Assembly: GCF_028737265.1 (NCBI RefSeq) | Contig: NZ_JAQZAK010000002.1 | Span: forward strand, 186,001-250,000 | Direction of reading: 5' to 3' | DNA: 64,000 nucleotides | From: Actinomycetospora callitridis | GTDB taxonomy: Bacteria > Actinomycetota > Actinomycetes > Mycobacteriales > Pseudonocardiaceae | Shown: positions 57,378 through 64,000 of the stretch, piece by piece | Position numbering within the stretch: the first letter of the stretch is position 1 | Layout: every line of letters begins with the position of its first letter | Position numbers and translations under genes: made by a program | Notes under the pieces: generated by a model | What the model was told of the DNA's origin: nothing | Seen by the model: only the letters and a program-made list of their open reading frames with translations | Database searches by the model: none

Positions 57378-59959
57378 GCGTCCGCGCGCTCGACCCGGTC
57401 CGCTCGGTCAAGGTCAAGCTCGGGGTCCTGGTCGGCGCCAGCGTCACGCTCGCCTCGGTGATCGCGACGATCGGCGCGGGCGCCGGCGTCCCGATCTGGC
57501 TGGGCATCCCCGTGACCATCGCCGTCGCGCTCGCCGTCACCCAGCTCCTCGCCGTCGGCATGACCTCGCCGCTGCGCGAGATGACCGCGGCCGCGCGCCG
57601 GATGGCCACCGGCGACCACGACGTGCGCGTCACGGCCACGTCGCGCGACGAGGTCGGCGAGCTGGCGCGGGCGTTCAACTCGATGGCCGAGGAGCTCGCC
57701 GGGGTCGACCGCCAGCGCCGCGAGCTGGTCGCCAACGTCAGCCACGAGCTCCGGACGCCGCTGGCCGCGCTGTGCGCCGTGCTGGAGAACCTCGCCGACG
57801 GCGTCGCCGCTCCCGACCCCGCCCGGCTGCGCGCCGCGGTGGACCAGGGCGAGCGGATGTCGGACCTGGTCACCGACCTGCTCGACCTCTCGCGCGTCGA
57901 CGCCGGCCGGGCGCCGCTGCACCGCGAGCCGGTCGAGGTCCGCCCGCTGCTGGACGCCGCCGTCGCCGAGGCGCGGGTGGGCGGCCACGACGTCGCCCAC
58001 GTGCTCGACGTCGACCCGCCCGATCTCGTCGTCGACGGCGACCCCGCGCGCCTGCGCCAGCTCGTCGCCAACCTCCTCGACAACGCCGCGCGCCACAGCC
58101 CGCCCGGCGGCACCGTGACCGTCCGGGCGCGGGCGGCGGACGACGACCGCTGGCACCTCGAGGTCGTCGACGAGGGCCCCGGCGTCGCGCCGGAGCACCG
58201 CGACCGCGCCTTCGAGCGCTTCGGGACGCTGCGGGACGTCGCGGTCGAGGGCTCGGCCAGCAGCGGCGGCACCGGCCTCGGGCTCGCCATCGCCCGGTGG
58301 GTGACCGACCTGCACGACGGGTCGATCGGCTTCGCCGACCCCGAGCCGGGCACGTCCGGCGCCCGCGTCCGCGCCGACCTCCCGACCACGCCGGCCCGAC
58401 GCCGGCCCCCACCACCCACCCCCGTCCAGGAGGCGATCGCCGTGCCCGCACCCCCGGTCACCCCCGCACGACCCGAGAACCCGGCGCCTACCGAGGTCCC
58501 CTCGCTCACCGACGGGCTCTTCGGCGACTTCTGGCCCGACCGCGGGGTGCCCGGCAACGTCGCGGTCCTGCTCGGCGCGCTGGGCGTTGGCGTGCTCGCC
58601 GGCGTCGTGCTGCCCTTCCGGAACCTCGGGCTGGGCACGTTCCTCGTCCTGCTCGCGACCACCGGCGTCCTGCTCGTCGCGAGCCGGCACCGCCGCGACC
58701 GCTTCACCTCCGTCTGCGCGGGCCTGTGCGTCGCGCTGGCCTGCGTCGTCGTCGTCCGGGACGCCGTGTGGATCGTGGTGCTCTGCCTGCTGGCCGGCGC
58801 CGTGCTCGGCGCGGTCGGGCTGACCCGCGGACGGCGCGTGCCGGCGTTCCTCGTGGCCCTCGTCGCCTGGCCCCTCGCCGCGGTGCGCGGGCTGCCCTGG
58901 CTCGGGCGGACGGCGCGGGCCGTCACCGGGCTGGGCAACGGGGCGGCGCTGCTGCGCACCGCGGTCTGGTCGCTGCTGGGGATCACCGTGTTCGCCCTGC
59001 TCTTCGCCTCGGCGGACGCGCTGTTCGCGGAGTGGGTCGGCGCGGTGGTCCCCGACCTCGGCTCGGCGGATCTCACCGCGCGCGTGTTCGTCGCCCTGGG
59101 CGTCGGCGGCGTGGTGCTGTGCGGGGCCTACCTCGCCCTCAACCCGCCGCGGGCCGAGCGCGGCGAGCGGGGCGCCCGTCCCGTCGCGCACCGGTTCGAG
59201 TGGCTGGCGCCGGTGCTCGTCGTCGACGCCGTGTTCGCCGTGTTCCTCGTCGCCCAGGCCACGGCGTTCTTCGGCGGCCACGACTACCTGGAGCGCACGA
59301 CGGGCCTGACCTACGCGCAGTACGTGCACCAGGGCTTCGGGCAGCTCACCGTCGCCACCGCGCTCACGCTCCTCGTGGTCTGGGCGGCGACGCGCAAGGC
59401 GCCGCGCGCGACGCCGTCCGACCGCACCTGGATCCGCGTCTCGCTCGGGCTGCTCTGCGCGTTCACGCTGGTCGTCGTCGCCTCGGCGCTCTACCGGCTG
59501 CACCTCTACGAGCAGGCCTACGGCCTGACCCGCCTGCGCCTGCTGGTCGCGGTGTTCGAGGGCTGGCTGGGCGTCCTGGTGCTCGCCGTGATCGCCGGCG
59601 CCGGTCCGCTGCGCGCGCGGTGGCTGCCCCGGTTCGGGCTCCTGTGCGGCGTCGTGCTGCTGCTCGGGCTCGCGGCGGTCAACCCCGACGCCTGGGTCGC
59701 GCGGCAGAACCTCGAGCGCTACGCCGTCACGCAGACCGTCGACTGGGAGTACCTCAGCGACCTCTCCGCCGACGCCCTCCCCGCCTACGCCGCGCTGCCC
59801 CGGCCGCTGGCCGAGTGTGTGCTGCGCCCGACCGGGGAGGAGCGCGACGACTGGCTCGCGTGGAACCTCGGCCGTTCGCGGCTCGACGCGTTCCTGGACG
59901 CGTCGGGGGGCGTGTGGCAGCACCGGACCGACTGTCCGGGCCAGACCCGGTCGGGGTGA
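57374..59959 (+). CDS. Histidine kinase fused to a DUF4173-like multi-pass membrane domain
   Basis: The 861-residue protein opens with two transmembrane helices (about residues 13-60) and a HAMP domain (SPLREMTAAARRMATGDHDV). HisKA with His124 (LVANVSHELRTPLAAL) and HATPase (VANLLDNAARHSPPGG, GTGLGLAIARWVTDLHDG) follow. After a Pro-rich linker (about 335-380) comes a roughly 460-residue part with about ten helices and YAQYVHQGFGQL and GHDYLERTTGLTYA, features of DUF4153/4173 membrane proteins. The frame is continuous. The usual kinase ends after HATPase, so this is a fusion. It overlaps its response regulator. Confidence 0.9.
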   Translation: MSVRALDPVRSVKVKLGVLVGASVTLASVIATIGAGAGVPIWLGIPVTIAVALAVTQLLAVGMTSPLREMTAAARRMATGDHDVRVTATSRDEVGELARAFNSMAEELAGVDRQRRELVANVSHELRTPLAALCAVLENLADGVAAPDPARLRAAVDQGERMSDLVTDLLDLSRVDAGRAPLHREPVEVRPLLDAAVAEARVGGHDVAHVLDVDPPDLVVDGDPARLRQLVANLLDNAARHSPPGGTVTVRARAADDDRWHLEVVDEGPGVAPEHRDRAFERFGTLRDVAVEGSASSGGTGLGLAIARWVTDLHDGSIGFADPEPGTSGARVRADLPTTPARRRPPPPTPVQEAIAVPAPPVTPARPENPAPTEVPSLTDGLFGDFWPDRGVPGNVAVLLGALGVGVLAGVVLPFRNLGLGTFLVLLATTGVLLVASRHRRDRFTSVCAGLCVALACVVVVRDAVWIVVLCLLAGAVLGAVGLTRGRRVPAFLVALVAWPLAAVRGLPWLGRTARAVTGLGNGAALLRTAVWSLLGITVFALLFASADALFAEWVGAVVPDLGSADLTARVFVALGVGGVVLCGAYLALNPPRAERGERGARPVAHRFEWLAPVLVVDAVFAVFLVAQATAFFGGHDYLERTTGLTYAQYVHQGFGQLTVATALTLLVVWAATRKAPRATPSDRTWIRVSLGLLCAFTLVVVASALYRLHLYEQAYGLTRLRLLVAVFEGWLGVLVLAVIAGAGPLRARWLPRFGLLCGVVLLLGLAAVNPDAWVARQNLERYAVTQTVDWEYLSDLSADALPAYAALPRPLAECVLRPTGEERDDWLAWNLGRSRLDAFLDASGGVWQHRTDCPGQTRSG

Positions 59960-60094
59960 GGGGTCGGAGCGCACCGGTCCTGTGACGGTGCGTCGCCCTC
60001 ACCGCCCACTGGCTGCGACATCCGAGTGGTCGCGCTCGCCCAGCCCCGGCGGGACCCACGACACTGCGTGCCTGCCGAGCCTGCGAGGTGCGCC

Positions 60095-60538
60095 ATGACC
60101 ACCACCGATACCCGACCCGCCCTCAGCGGGTTCCACCACGTCGCCGTCACCGCGCGGGACGTCGAGGCGAGCGCGGACTGGTACCAGCGGGTGTTCGGCA
60201 TGTCGCGGATCCCGCCGCAGTTCCCTCACCACGGCGCCGACGCCAAGGGCTACACGCTGGTACTCATCGAGCCGGAGACCAACCTGTGCGTCGGCATCGT
60301 GCACCACCCCGGCAACACCGGGGAGCCGGCCGACGAGACCCGCTGCGGGATCGACCACGTGGGCTTCGCGATGCCCACCCGCGCCGACCTCGACGCCTGG
60401 GCGGGCTGGCTCGACTCCCTCGGGATCGCGCACTCCGGCATCACCGACACCGAGGACCCGGTGCCGTACTCCGCGCTCGTCTTCCGGGACCCCGACAACG
60501 TCCAGCTCGAGCTCTTCCACATGGACATGCCCGGCTGA
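60095..60538 (+). CDS. VOC/glyoxalase-like metalloprotein
   Basis: The 147-residue protein has two beta-alpha-beta-beta-beta modules: FHHVAVTARDVEASADWYQRVFGM and IDHVGFAMPTRADLDAWAGWLDSLGI, ending VFRDPDNVQLELFHMD with the metal-binding Glu. VOC proteins include glyoxalase I, extradiol dioxygenases and resistance proteins; this one is too generic to assign. ATG 60095, after GCGAGG. Confidence 0.85.
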   Translation: MTTTDTRPALSGFHHVAVTARDVEASADWYQRVFGMSRIPPQFPHHGADAKGYTLVLIEPETNLCVGIVHHPGNTGEPADETRCGIDHVGFAMPTRADLDAWAGWLDSLGIAHSGITDTEDPVPYSALVFRDPDNVQLELFHMDMPG

Positions 60539-60626
60539 CGCCTGGGTCCCGCTCACGATCGGCACACGGGACCGGCCCTGAGCCACGGCGCGGAATGCCC
60601 CTCGACCCCGCACCGTTGGTTGAAGT

Positions 60627-61646
60627 GTGAAGAACATCGGGTTCCTGTCCTTCGGGCACTGGTCGGCGTCCCCGCACTCGCGGGTGCGGTCGGGAGCCGA
60701 CGCCCTGCTGCAGTCGATCGAGCTCGCGGTGGCCGCCGAGGAGGCGGGCGCCGACGGCGCGTACTACCGCGTGCACCACTTCGCCCAGCAGCTCGCCTCG
60801 CCCTTCCCGCTGCTCGCCGCGGCGGCCGCGAGGACGAGCCGGATCGAGCTGGGCACGGGCGTGATCGACATGCGCTACGAGAACCCGCTGTACATGGCCG
60901 AGGACGCCGGCTCCGCCGACCTGATCTCGGGTGGACGGCTGCAGCTCGGCATCAGCCGGGGATCGCCGGAGCAGGTGATCGACGGCTACCGCTACTTCGG
61001 CTACGCCCCGCCGGAGGGCACGAGCGACGGCGACATGGCGCGCGAGCACACCGCGACGTTCCTCAAGGTGCTCGACGGCGAGGGCTTCGCCCGTCCCAAC
61101 CCGCGGCCCATGTTTCCGAACCCGCCCGGCCTCCTGCGGATCGAGCCGCACGCCCCCGGCCTGCGCGACCGCATCTGGTGGGGCGCCGGCAGCCGCGCCA
61201 CCGCCGAGTGGACCGCCGAGCAGGGGATGAACCTCATGAGCTCGACGCTGCTCACCGAGGACACCGGCGTGCCGTTCCACCGGCTGCAGGCCGAGCAGAT
61301 CCAGCGCTTCCGCGACGCGTGGACGGCGGCCGGGCACGAGCGCGAGCCGCGCGTCTCGGTCAGCCGCAGCATCTTCCCGATCGTCGACGACCTCGACCGT
61401 CAGCTGTTCTGGCGCGAGCACGACAGCACCGACCAGGTCGGGTGGATCGACGGCGGCAACGCGCGGTTCGGCAAGACGTACGCCAACGAGCCGGACAAGC
61501 TCATCGCCGAGCTCGCCGAGGACGAGGCGATCGCCGCCGCGGACACGCTGCTGCTCACCGTGCCCAACCAGCTCGGGGTCGACTACAACGCCCACGTCGT
61601 CGAGAGCGTGCTGACCCACCTGGCCCCGGAGCTCGGCTGGCGCTGA
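60627..61646 (+). CDS. LLM-class flavin-dependent oxidoreductase
   Basis: The 339-residue protein has a luciferase-like TIM barrel: IELAVAAEEAGADGAYYRVHHFAQQLASPFPLLAAAAART, IELGTGVIDMRYENPLYMAEDA, SGGRLQLGISRGSPEQV. Family members use FMN or F420. The GTG start lies 88 nt after the VOC gene. It is convergent with the muconolactone-isomerase-like gene. A role in a degradation pathway is suggested only by the neighbours. Confidence 0.88.
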   Translation: MKNIGFLSFGHWSASPHSRVRSGADALLQSIELAVAAEEAGADGAYYRVHHFAQQLASPFPLLAAAAARTSRIELGTGVIDMRYENPLYMAEDAGSADLISGGRLQLGISRGSPEQVIDGYRYFGYAPPEGTSDGDMAREHTATFLKVLDGEGFARPNPRPMFPNPPGLLRIEPHAPGLRDRIWWGAGSRATAEWTAEQGMNLMSSTLLTEDTGVPFHRLQAEQIQRFRDAWTAAGHEREPRVSVSRSIFPIVDDLDRQLFWREHDSTDQVGWIDGGNARFGKTYANEPDKLIAELAEDEAIAAADTLLLTVPNQLGVDYNAHVVESVLTHLAPELGWR

Positions 61647-61650
61647 CCGG

Positions 61651-61965
61651 TCAGCTCTGGAGCAGCTTGTTGACGCTGCCGGCGAAGTCCTCGTAGCGGC
61701 GCAGCGCCGACACGTCGATCGTCACGTGCTGGCCCATCTCGACCATGATCGGGAGGGTCAGCGAGATCTCGTCGAGGGTGTCGTGGCTGTCGACGTCGAC
61801 GATCGCGATGACGCGCCGCTCGCCGGCGACCTTCCAGAGGTCGACGACGACGCCCGCCTGCTTCGCGCCGAGCGCGGCCTCCGCCTCCCGGGACCAGGTC
61901 GCGAAGAGGTCCTGCTGGCTCATCGTCGCGCCGTACTCGACGTGGAAATCGAGGTGGAAGAGCAT
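61651..61965 (-). CDS. Muconolactone Delta-isomerase-like protein
   Basis: The 104-residue protein starts MLFHLDFHVEYGATMS and has the ferredoxin-like MIase pattern: LWKVAGERRVIAIVDVDSHDTLDEISLTLPIMVEMGQHVTIDVSAL. True CatC isomerises muconolactone in the catechol branch of the beta-ketoadipate pathway. No other cat genes are in this window, so a related role on another small lactone or acid is equally likely. Confidence 0.75.
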   Translation of the reverse strand: MLFHLDFHVEYGATMSQQDLFATWSREAEAALGAKQAGVVVDLWKVAGERRVIAIVDVDSHDTLDEISLTLPIMVEMGQHVTIDVSALRRYEDFAGSVNKLLQS

Positions 61966-62001
61966 CGGTGGCCTCCGGGGCTTCGGTCGGGTGACCGGAA
62001 C

Positions 62002-62280
62002 CTAGCGCCCCTCGGAGCCGTACGGACCGATCTCGCCCGCCTGCACCCCGATCACGCGGCACGGGCGGTTCATGGCCTGCAGGGCGCGTTCGAGGACGCG
62101 GCCCACCTCGTCGACGGCCGCGCGCGCGTCCCCGGCCGTCGTGCTCCCGGTGACCTCGAGGACGCCGAACGGGACCGACGGGACACCGCCGACCTCGACG
62201 AGCCGCTCGAGGAGGTCGGCGAGTCCGTCCTCGTCGAGACGCGTCAGGTCGGTCATCAGGTGGACCCGGTACTTGGTCAT
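62002..62280 (-). CDS. Small protein of unknown function
   Basis: The 92-residue protein (MTKYRVHLMTDLTRLDEDGLADLLERLV...) looks like a compact alpha/beta fold with strands around VPSVPFGVLEVTG and CRVIGVQAGEIG. No family is recognised. ATG at 62280 is preferred; an upstream in-frame GTG at 62331 adds 17 Ala-rich residues. It follows the BLUF gene divergently and could be transcribed from the same intergenic region. Confidence 0.55.
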   Translation of the reverse strand: MTKYRVHLMTDLTRLDEDGLADLLERLVEVGGVPSVPFGVLEVTGSTTAGDARAAVDEVGRVLERALQAMNRPCRVIGVQAGEIGPYGSEGR

Positions 62281-62415
62281 GGGTGGAGTGTCCTCGGCCG
62301 GCGCGGCCGCTCGATCAGCGCTCACCGACACTCGCGCTTACCGTCAGGGTGACGCGCATCACGCTCGGTCCGTGGGGTCGACAGGAGTGCCGTCGCCGAC
62401 GAGGGAGTCAACACC

Positions 62416-62877
62416 ATGGCTGACGTCAGCAGCACGGGAAGTGGACCGGTGTTCCGCCTGGTCTACCGCAGCAGGCTGAGCATCCCGCCGGACGACGTCG
62501 AGGGCGAGGTCGCCCGCATCCTGGAGGCGGCCCGCACGAAGAACCCGCAGCACGGCATCACCGGCGCCCTCGTCGTGTGGGAGGACAACGTCGTCCAGAC
62601 CCTCGAGGGCGAGGAGGGCGTCGTCCGCGGCCTGTACGAGACGATCAGCCGCGACCCCCGTCACGAGCAGATCGACCTCGTCGAGGAGACGTCCGGCGTC
62701 GAACGGGCGTTCACGCGCTGGTCGATGGCGCGGGTCTCCGACGGCGCCGACGCCGACATCCCGCTGTCGAAGCAGTGGGAGGGCGGTATCGACGTGAGCC
62801 GCCCCCGGCTGACCACGCCCGCGGAGGACGCGGTCGTCGACGCGATGCGTGACCGCGTCCGGGGCGCCACGGCCTGA
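62416..62877 (+). CDS. BLUF-domain blue-light photoreceptor
   Basis: The 153-residue protein is essentially one BLUF domain with a C-terminal helix: Tyr17 (RLVYRSRL), Asn43 (RTKNPQHGITGALVV), Gln61 (DNVVQTLEGEEG), Trp102 and Met104 (AFTRWSMARV). These are the residues that contact the flavin ring and drive light-dependent hydrogen-bond switching. Stand-alone BLUF proteins act through partner proteins. GAGGGAG lies 9 nt before ATG 62416. No fused output domain is present, so the partner must be elsewhere; the neighbours are a TspO-like protein and a MarR regulator. Confidence 0.9.
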   Translation: MADVSSTGSGPVFRLVYRSRLSIPPDDVEGEVARILEAARTKNPQHGITGALVVWEDNVVQTLEGEEGVVRGLYETISRDPRHEQIDLVEETSGVERAFTRWSMARVSDGADADIPLSKQWEGGIDVSRPRLTTPAEDAVVDAMRDRVRGATA

Positions 62878-62939
62878 CCCCGCTCCGTCCCGTCGCCGAC
62901 GCCATGATCTGGCGCGGCGGCGGGACGGCGCCGGACCCG

Positions 62940-63710
62940 TCACCGCCGCGCGGTGACCGATCGCGCGACGACGCTGCTGGTCGCCACGGCGAGGGCGCCG
63001 AGGCCGGCGGCAGTCGCCACCGGTGCCCTTCCGTCCCGTAGCGCCTTCATCGCGATTCCTGCCAGGCCCCAGCACGCGGCGACCGCGAACCCGGGGTTGC
63101 CGCGGACCACCACCGCTGTCGCGCTGCCGACCGTCGCTGCCGCCGCGACGAGTCTGACGGCCCCCCGGTCGGCGTCCTCGCCCTCCGGGCGTCCACGGCG
63201 CAGGTTGCGCGTGGTCTCGACGTTCGCGAAGCCGGCGACACACAGCCACCCGGCGAGCGGCCCGATGTAGCGCGACGCGGCGGCGCCCGCCGCGCCCTCG
63301 GGATCGCGCTCCGCAAGAGCCACCGACACGGTCGCGGCCGAGGCCGAACCGAGGATCAGAGCGACACTGACCTCGTCGAGACGCCGGAACTGCGAGTTGA
63401 GGCTCCACGCGACGTTCCCGGCCAGCGCGGCGTTCGCCCACCACCCGGCAGCACCCGAGACGGCCTCCCCTGCCCGCACACGGCGGAGGTCCGTCGCGGC
63501 GTAGGCGAGACTCCCGGCGAACAGGGGCGTCCAGATCACGAAGGCCCACCCGACCGGGGTGACCGGACCCTCGGTCGCCGTCGCCTGTTCGGTCTCCGTC
63601 GTCCCGCGGCCGGTCCAGCGCGCCATCTGCGTCGACATCGGCTGGGCGGTCGCCAGCGCGAGAGTCGTCGCGGCGCGGAGCAGCCCCGGTCGAGCCGTCA
63701 CCCGCATCAT
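62940..63710 (-). CDS. TspO/MBR-related membrane protein
   Basis: The 256-residue protein has a short charged start and about six helices, with TPVGWAFVIWTPLFAGSLAYA, WWANAALAGNVAWSLNSQFR and RYIGPLAGWLCVAGFANVE, similar to the longer TspO/tryptophan-rich sensory family (W-x-F-x-IW). TspO proteins bind porphyrins and, in phototrophs, affect light- and oxygen-responsive genes. The ATG faces a partial MarR gene across 64 nt. Assignment is by weak motif resemblance. Confidence 0.5.
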   Translation of the reverse strand: MMRVTARPGLLRAATTLALATAQPMSTQMARWTGRGTTETEQATATEGPVTPVGWAFVIWTPLFAGSLAYAATDLRRVRAGEAVSGAAGWWANAALAGNVAWSLNSQFRRLDEVSVALILGSASAATVSVALAERDPEGAAGAAASRYIGPLAGWLCVAGFANVETTRNLRRGRPEGEDADRGAVRLVAAAATVGSATAVVVRGNPGFAVAACWGLAGIAMKALRDGRAPVATAAGLGALAVATSSVVARSVTARR

Positions 63711-63730
63711 CGTCGTGACCCCACCGCTCT

Positions 63731-63752
63731 GATATCAAGTGACTCCAATATC
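63731..63752. promoter_or_regulatory. Possible operator between the TspO-like and MarR genes
   Basis: GATAT (63731-63735) and ATATC (63748-63752) form an inverted repeat with a 12-nt spacer between the divergent genes, a candidate MarR-binding site. Confidence 0.35.
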
Positions 63753-63761
63753 GAGCTACCG

Positions 63762-63767
63762 TAGGAT
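63762..63767 (+). promoter_or_regulatory. -10 box TAGGAT of the partial MarR gene
   Basis: TAGGAT lies 7 nt before GTG 63775. Confidence 0.4.
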
Positions 63768-63774
63768 GTGTGCC

Positions 63775-64000
63775 GTGCCCCGGCAAGCGACGAACCACGC
63801 ACCGGGCACCTCTGGTCCACCGGCCGCTCAGCTCGCCTGGGCCGTGCACGACCTCGCCGTCGCGATCGCCGAAGCCGACGTCGCCATGGGCACGGCCCTC
63901 GGGGTCACCCCGGGGGACTACCTGGCGATCAAGCACGTCCTGCTGCGCCCGGACGAACTGGGGCCTGCCGAGTTGGGTCGTCTGCTCGGGATGTCGTCGG
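63775..64000 (+). CDS. MarR-family regulator, C-terminal part beyond the window
   Basis: The first 75 residues from GTG 63775 show a Pro/Ala-rich start, then AQLAWAVHDLAVAIAEADVAMGTALGVTPGDYLAIKHVLLRPDELGPAELGRLLGMSS. This matches MarR-like N-terminal dimer helices and the start of the winged helix. It is divergent from the TspO-like gene with a palindrome between them, so it probably controls that gene. The 3' part is missing. Confidence 0.7.
   Translation, partial: MPRQATNHAPGTSGPPAAQLAWAVHDLAVAIAEADVAMGTALGVTPGDYLAIKHVLLRPDELGPAELGRLLGMSS

Noticed and set aside
57344-59974. An 876-codon antisense frame across the kinase fusion
   Set aside because: Composition is that of a mirrored GC-rich gene (Val/Arg/Asp/Gly repeats) and the sense strand encodes recognisable kinase and membrane domains.
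1-64000. tRNA, rRNA, tmRNA, CRISPR arrays, insertion sequences
   Set aside because: No cloverleaf with a GGTTCGA-type arm outside coding regions, no regular spacer-repeat array and no transposase-like protein were seen. A tRNAscan or Infernal run could still find small RNAs.

Overview
This 64 kb window is a stretch of chromosome from a very GC-rich actinobacterium. It has many GTG starts, GTGA/ATGA stop-start overlaps, almost no TTA codons, and mycothiol (MshB), GpgS/LpqW, FdxC and SigE-RseA-HtrA-TatB genes. Gene content and local order recall the Mycobacterium tuberculosis Rv1159A-Rv1239c segment (mutT2, phhB, lpqW, mshB, fdxC, dapC, dapD, dapE, LOG, folP2, gpgS, tag, DUF3117, sigE-rseA-htrA-tatB, mrp, DUF1003, MgtE-like, corA), with insertions and rearrangements. 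With the ethylmalonyl-CoA-type genes, this suggests a Pseudonocardiales member, perhaps Pseudonocardia. The taxonomic call is inference. I see no rRNA, tRNA, CRISPR array, prophage or insertion sequence.

Layout. 1-2.5 kb: a PHP phosphoesterase (cut by the window edge), a PH-domain membrane protein, a small membrane protein, a Nudix hydrolase and a MaoC hydratase. 2.6-6.8 kb: CorA with a long leader, a stress membrane protein, an acyl-CoA dehydrogenase and a CoA-ester lyase; the last two and the MaoC protein look like steps of the ethylmalonyl-CoA pathway. 7-11.4 kb: MgtE-N/CBS protein, DUF1003 protein, Mrp, RsgA. 11.7-18.7 kb: a DODA dioxygenase divergent from a MarR regulator, a nucleotide cyclase, the envelope-stress block tatB-htrA-rseA-sigE and a methyltransferase. 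18.7-24.9 kb: PepA, DUF3117, Tag, an SRPBCC protein, a DivIVA-like protein, GpgS, FolP2 and a RibD-like reductase. 24.9-31.6 kb: two LOG-family proteins, WrbA, DapE, a DUF1275 protein, DapD and a KhtTU-like cation/proton antiporter. 31.5-37.7 kb: a membrane protein, a NarL-type two-component system, an MFS exporter, DapC and ferredoxin FdxC. 37.9-40.8 kb: two uncharacterised proteins, MshB and a divergent NodA-like acyltransferase. 40.8-48.7 kb: a complete peptide ABC transporter and LpqW. 48.9-56.5 kb: mainly small conserved genes, MutT, PhhB, an MFS protein, a collagen-like secreted protein, a GPP34 protein, a SigG-like sigma factor, a half-size P450-like protein and an SMP-30 hydrolase. 56.6-64 kb: an OmpR regulator with a histidine kinase fused to a DUF4173-like membrane domain, a VOC protein, an LLM oxidoreductase, a muconolactone-isomerase-like protein, a BLUF photoreceptor, a TspO-like membrane protein and a partial MarR gene.

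How they work together. DapC, DapD and DapE are three steps of the succinylase route to diaminopimelate. SigE, its anti-sigma factor, HtrA and TatB form an envelope-quality-control module. GpgS starts methylglucose lipopolysaccharide synthesis, and LpqW is linked to mannosylated lipids in mycobacteria. MshB makes the amino-sugar intermediate of mycothiol.

The least ordinary signals are: three families of dispersed palindromes, mostly in convergent gaps; a NodA-like acyltransferase beside the amino-sugar deacetylase MshB; a half-length P450-like protein that keeps the heme cysteine; a kinase fused to a multi-pass membrane domain; a stand-alone BLUF protein near a TspO-like gene; a set of TAN3T boxes placed 6-9 nt before start codons (apparently leaderless genes); and possible small peptides upstream of corA and htrA.
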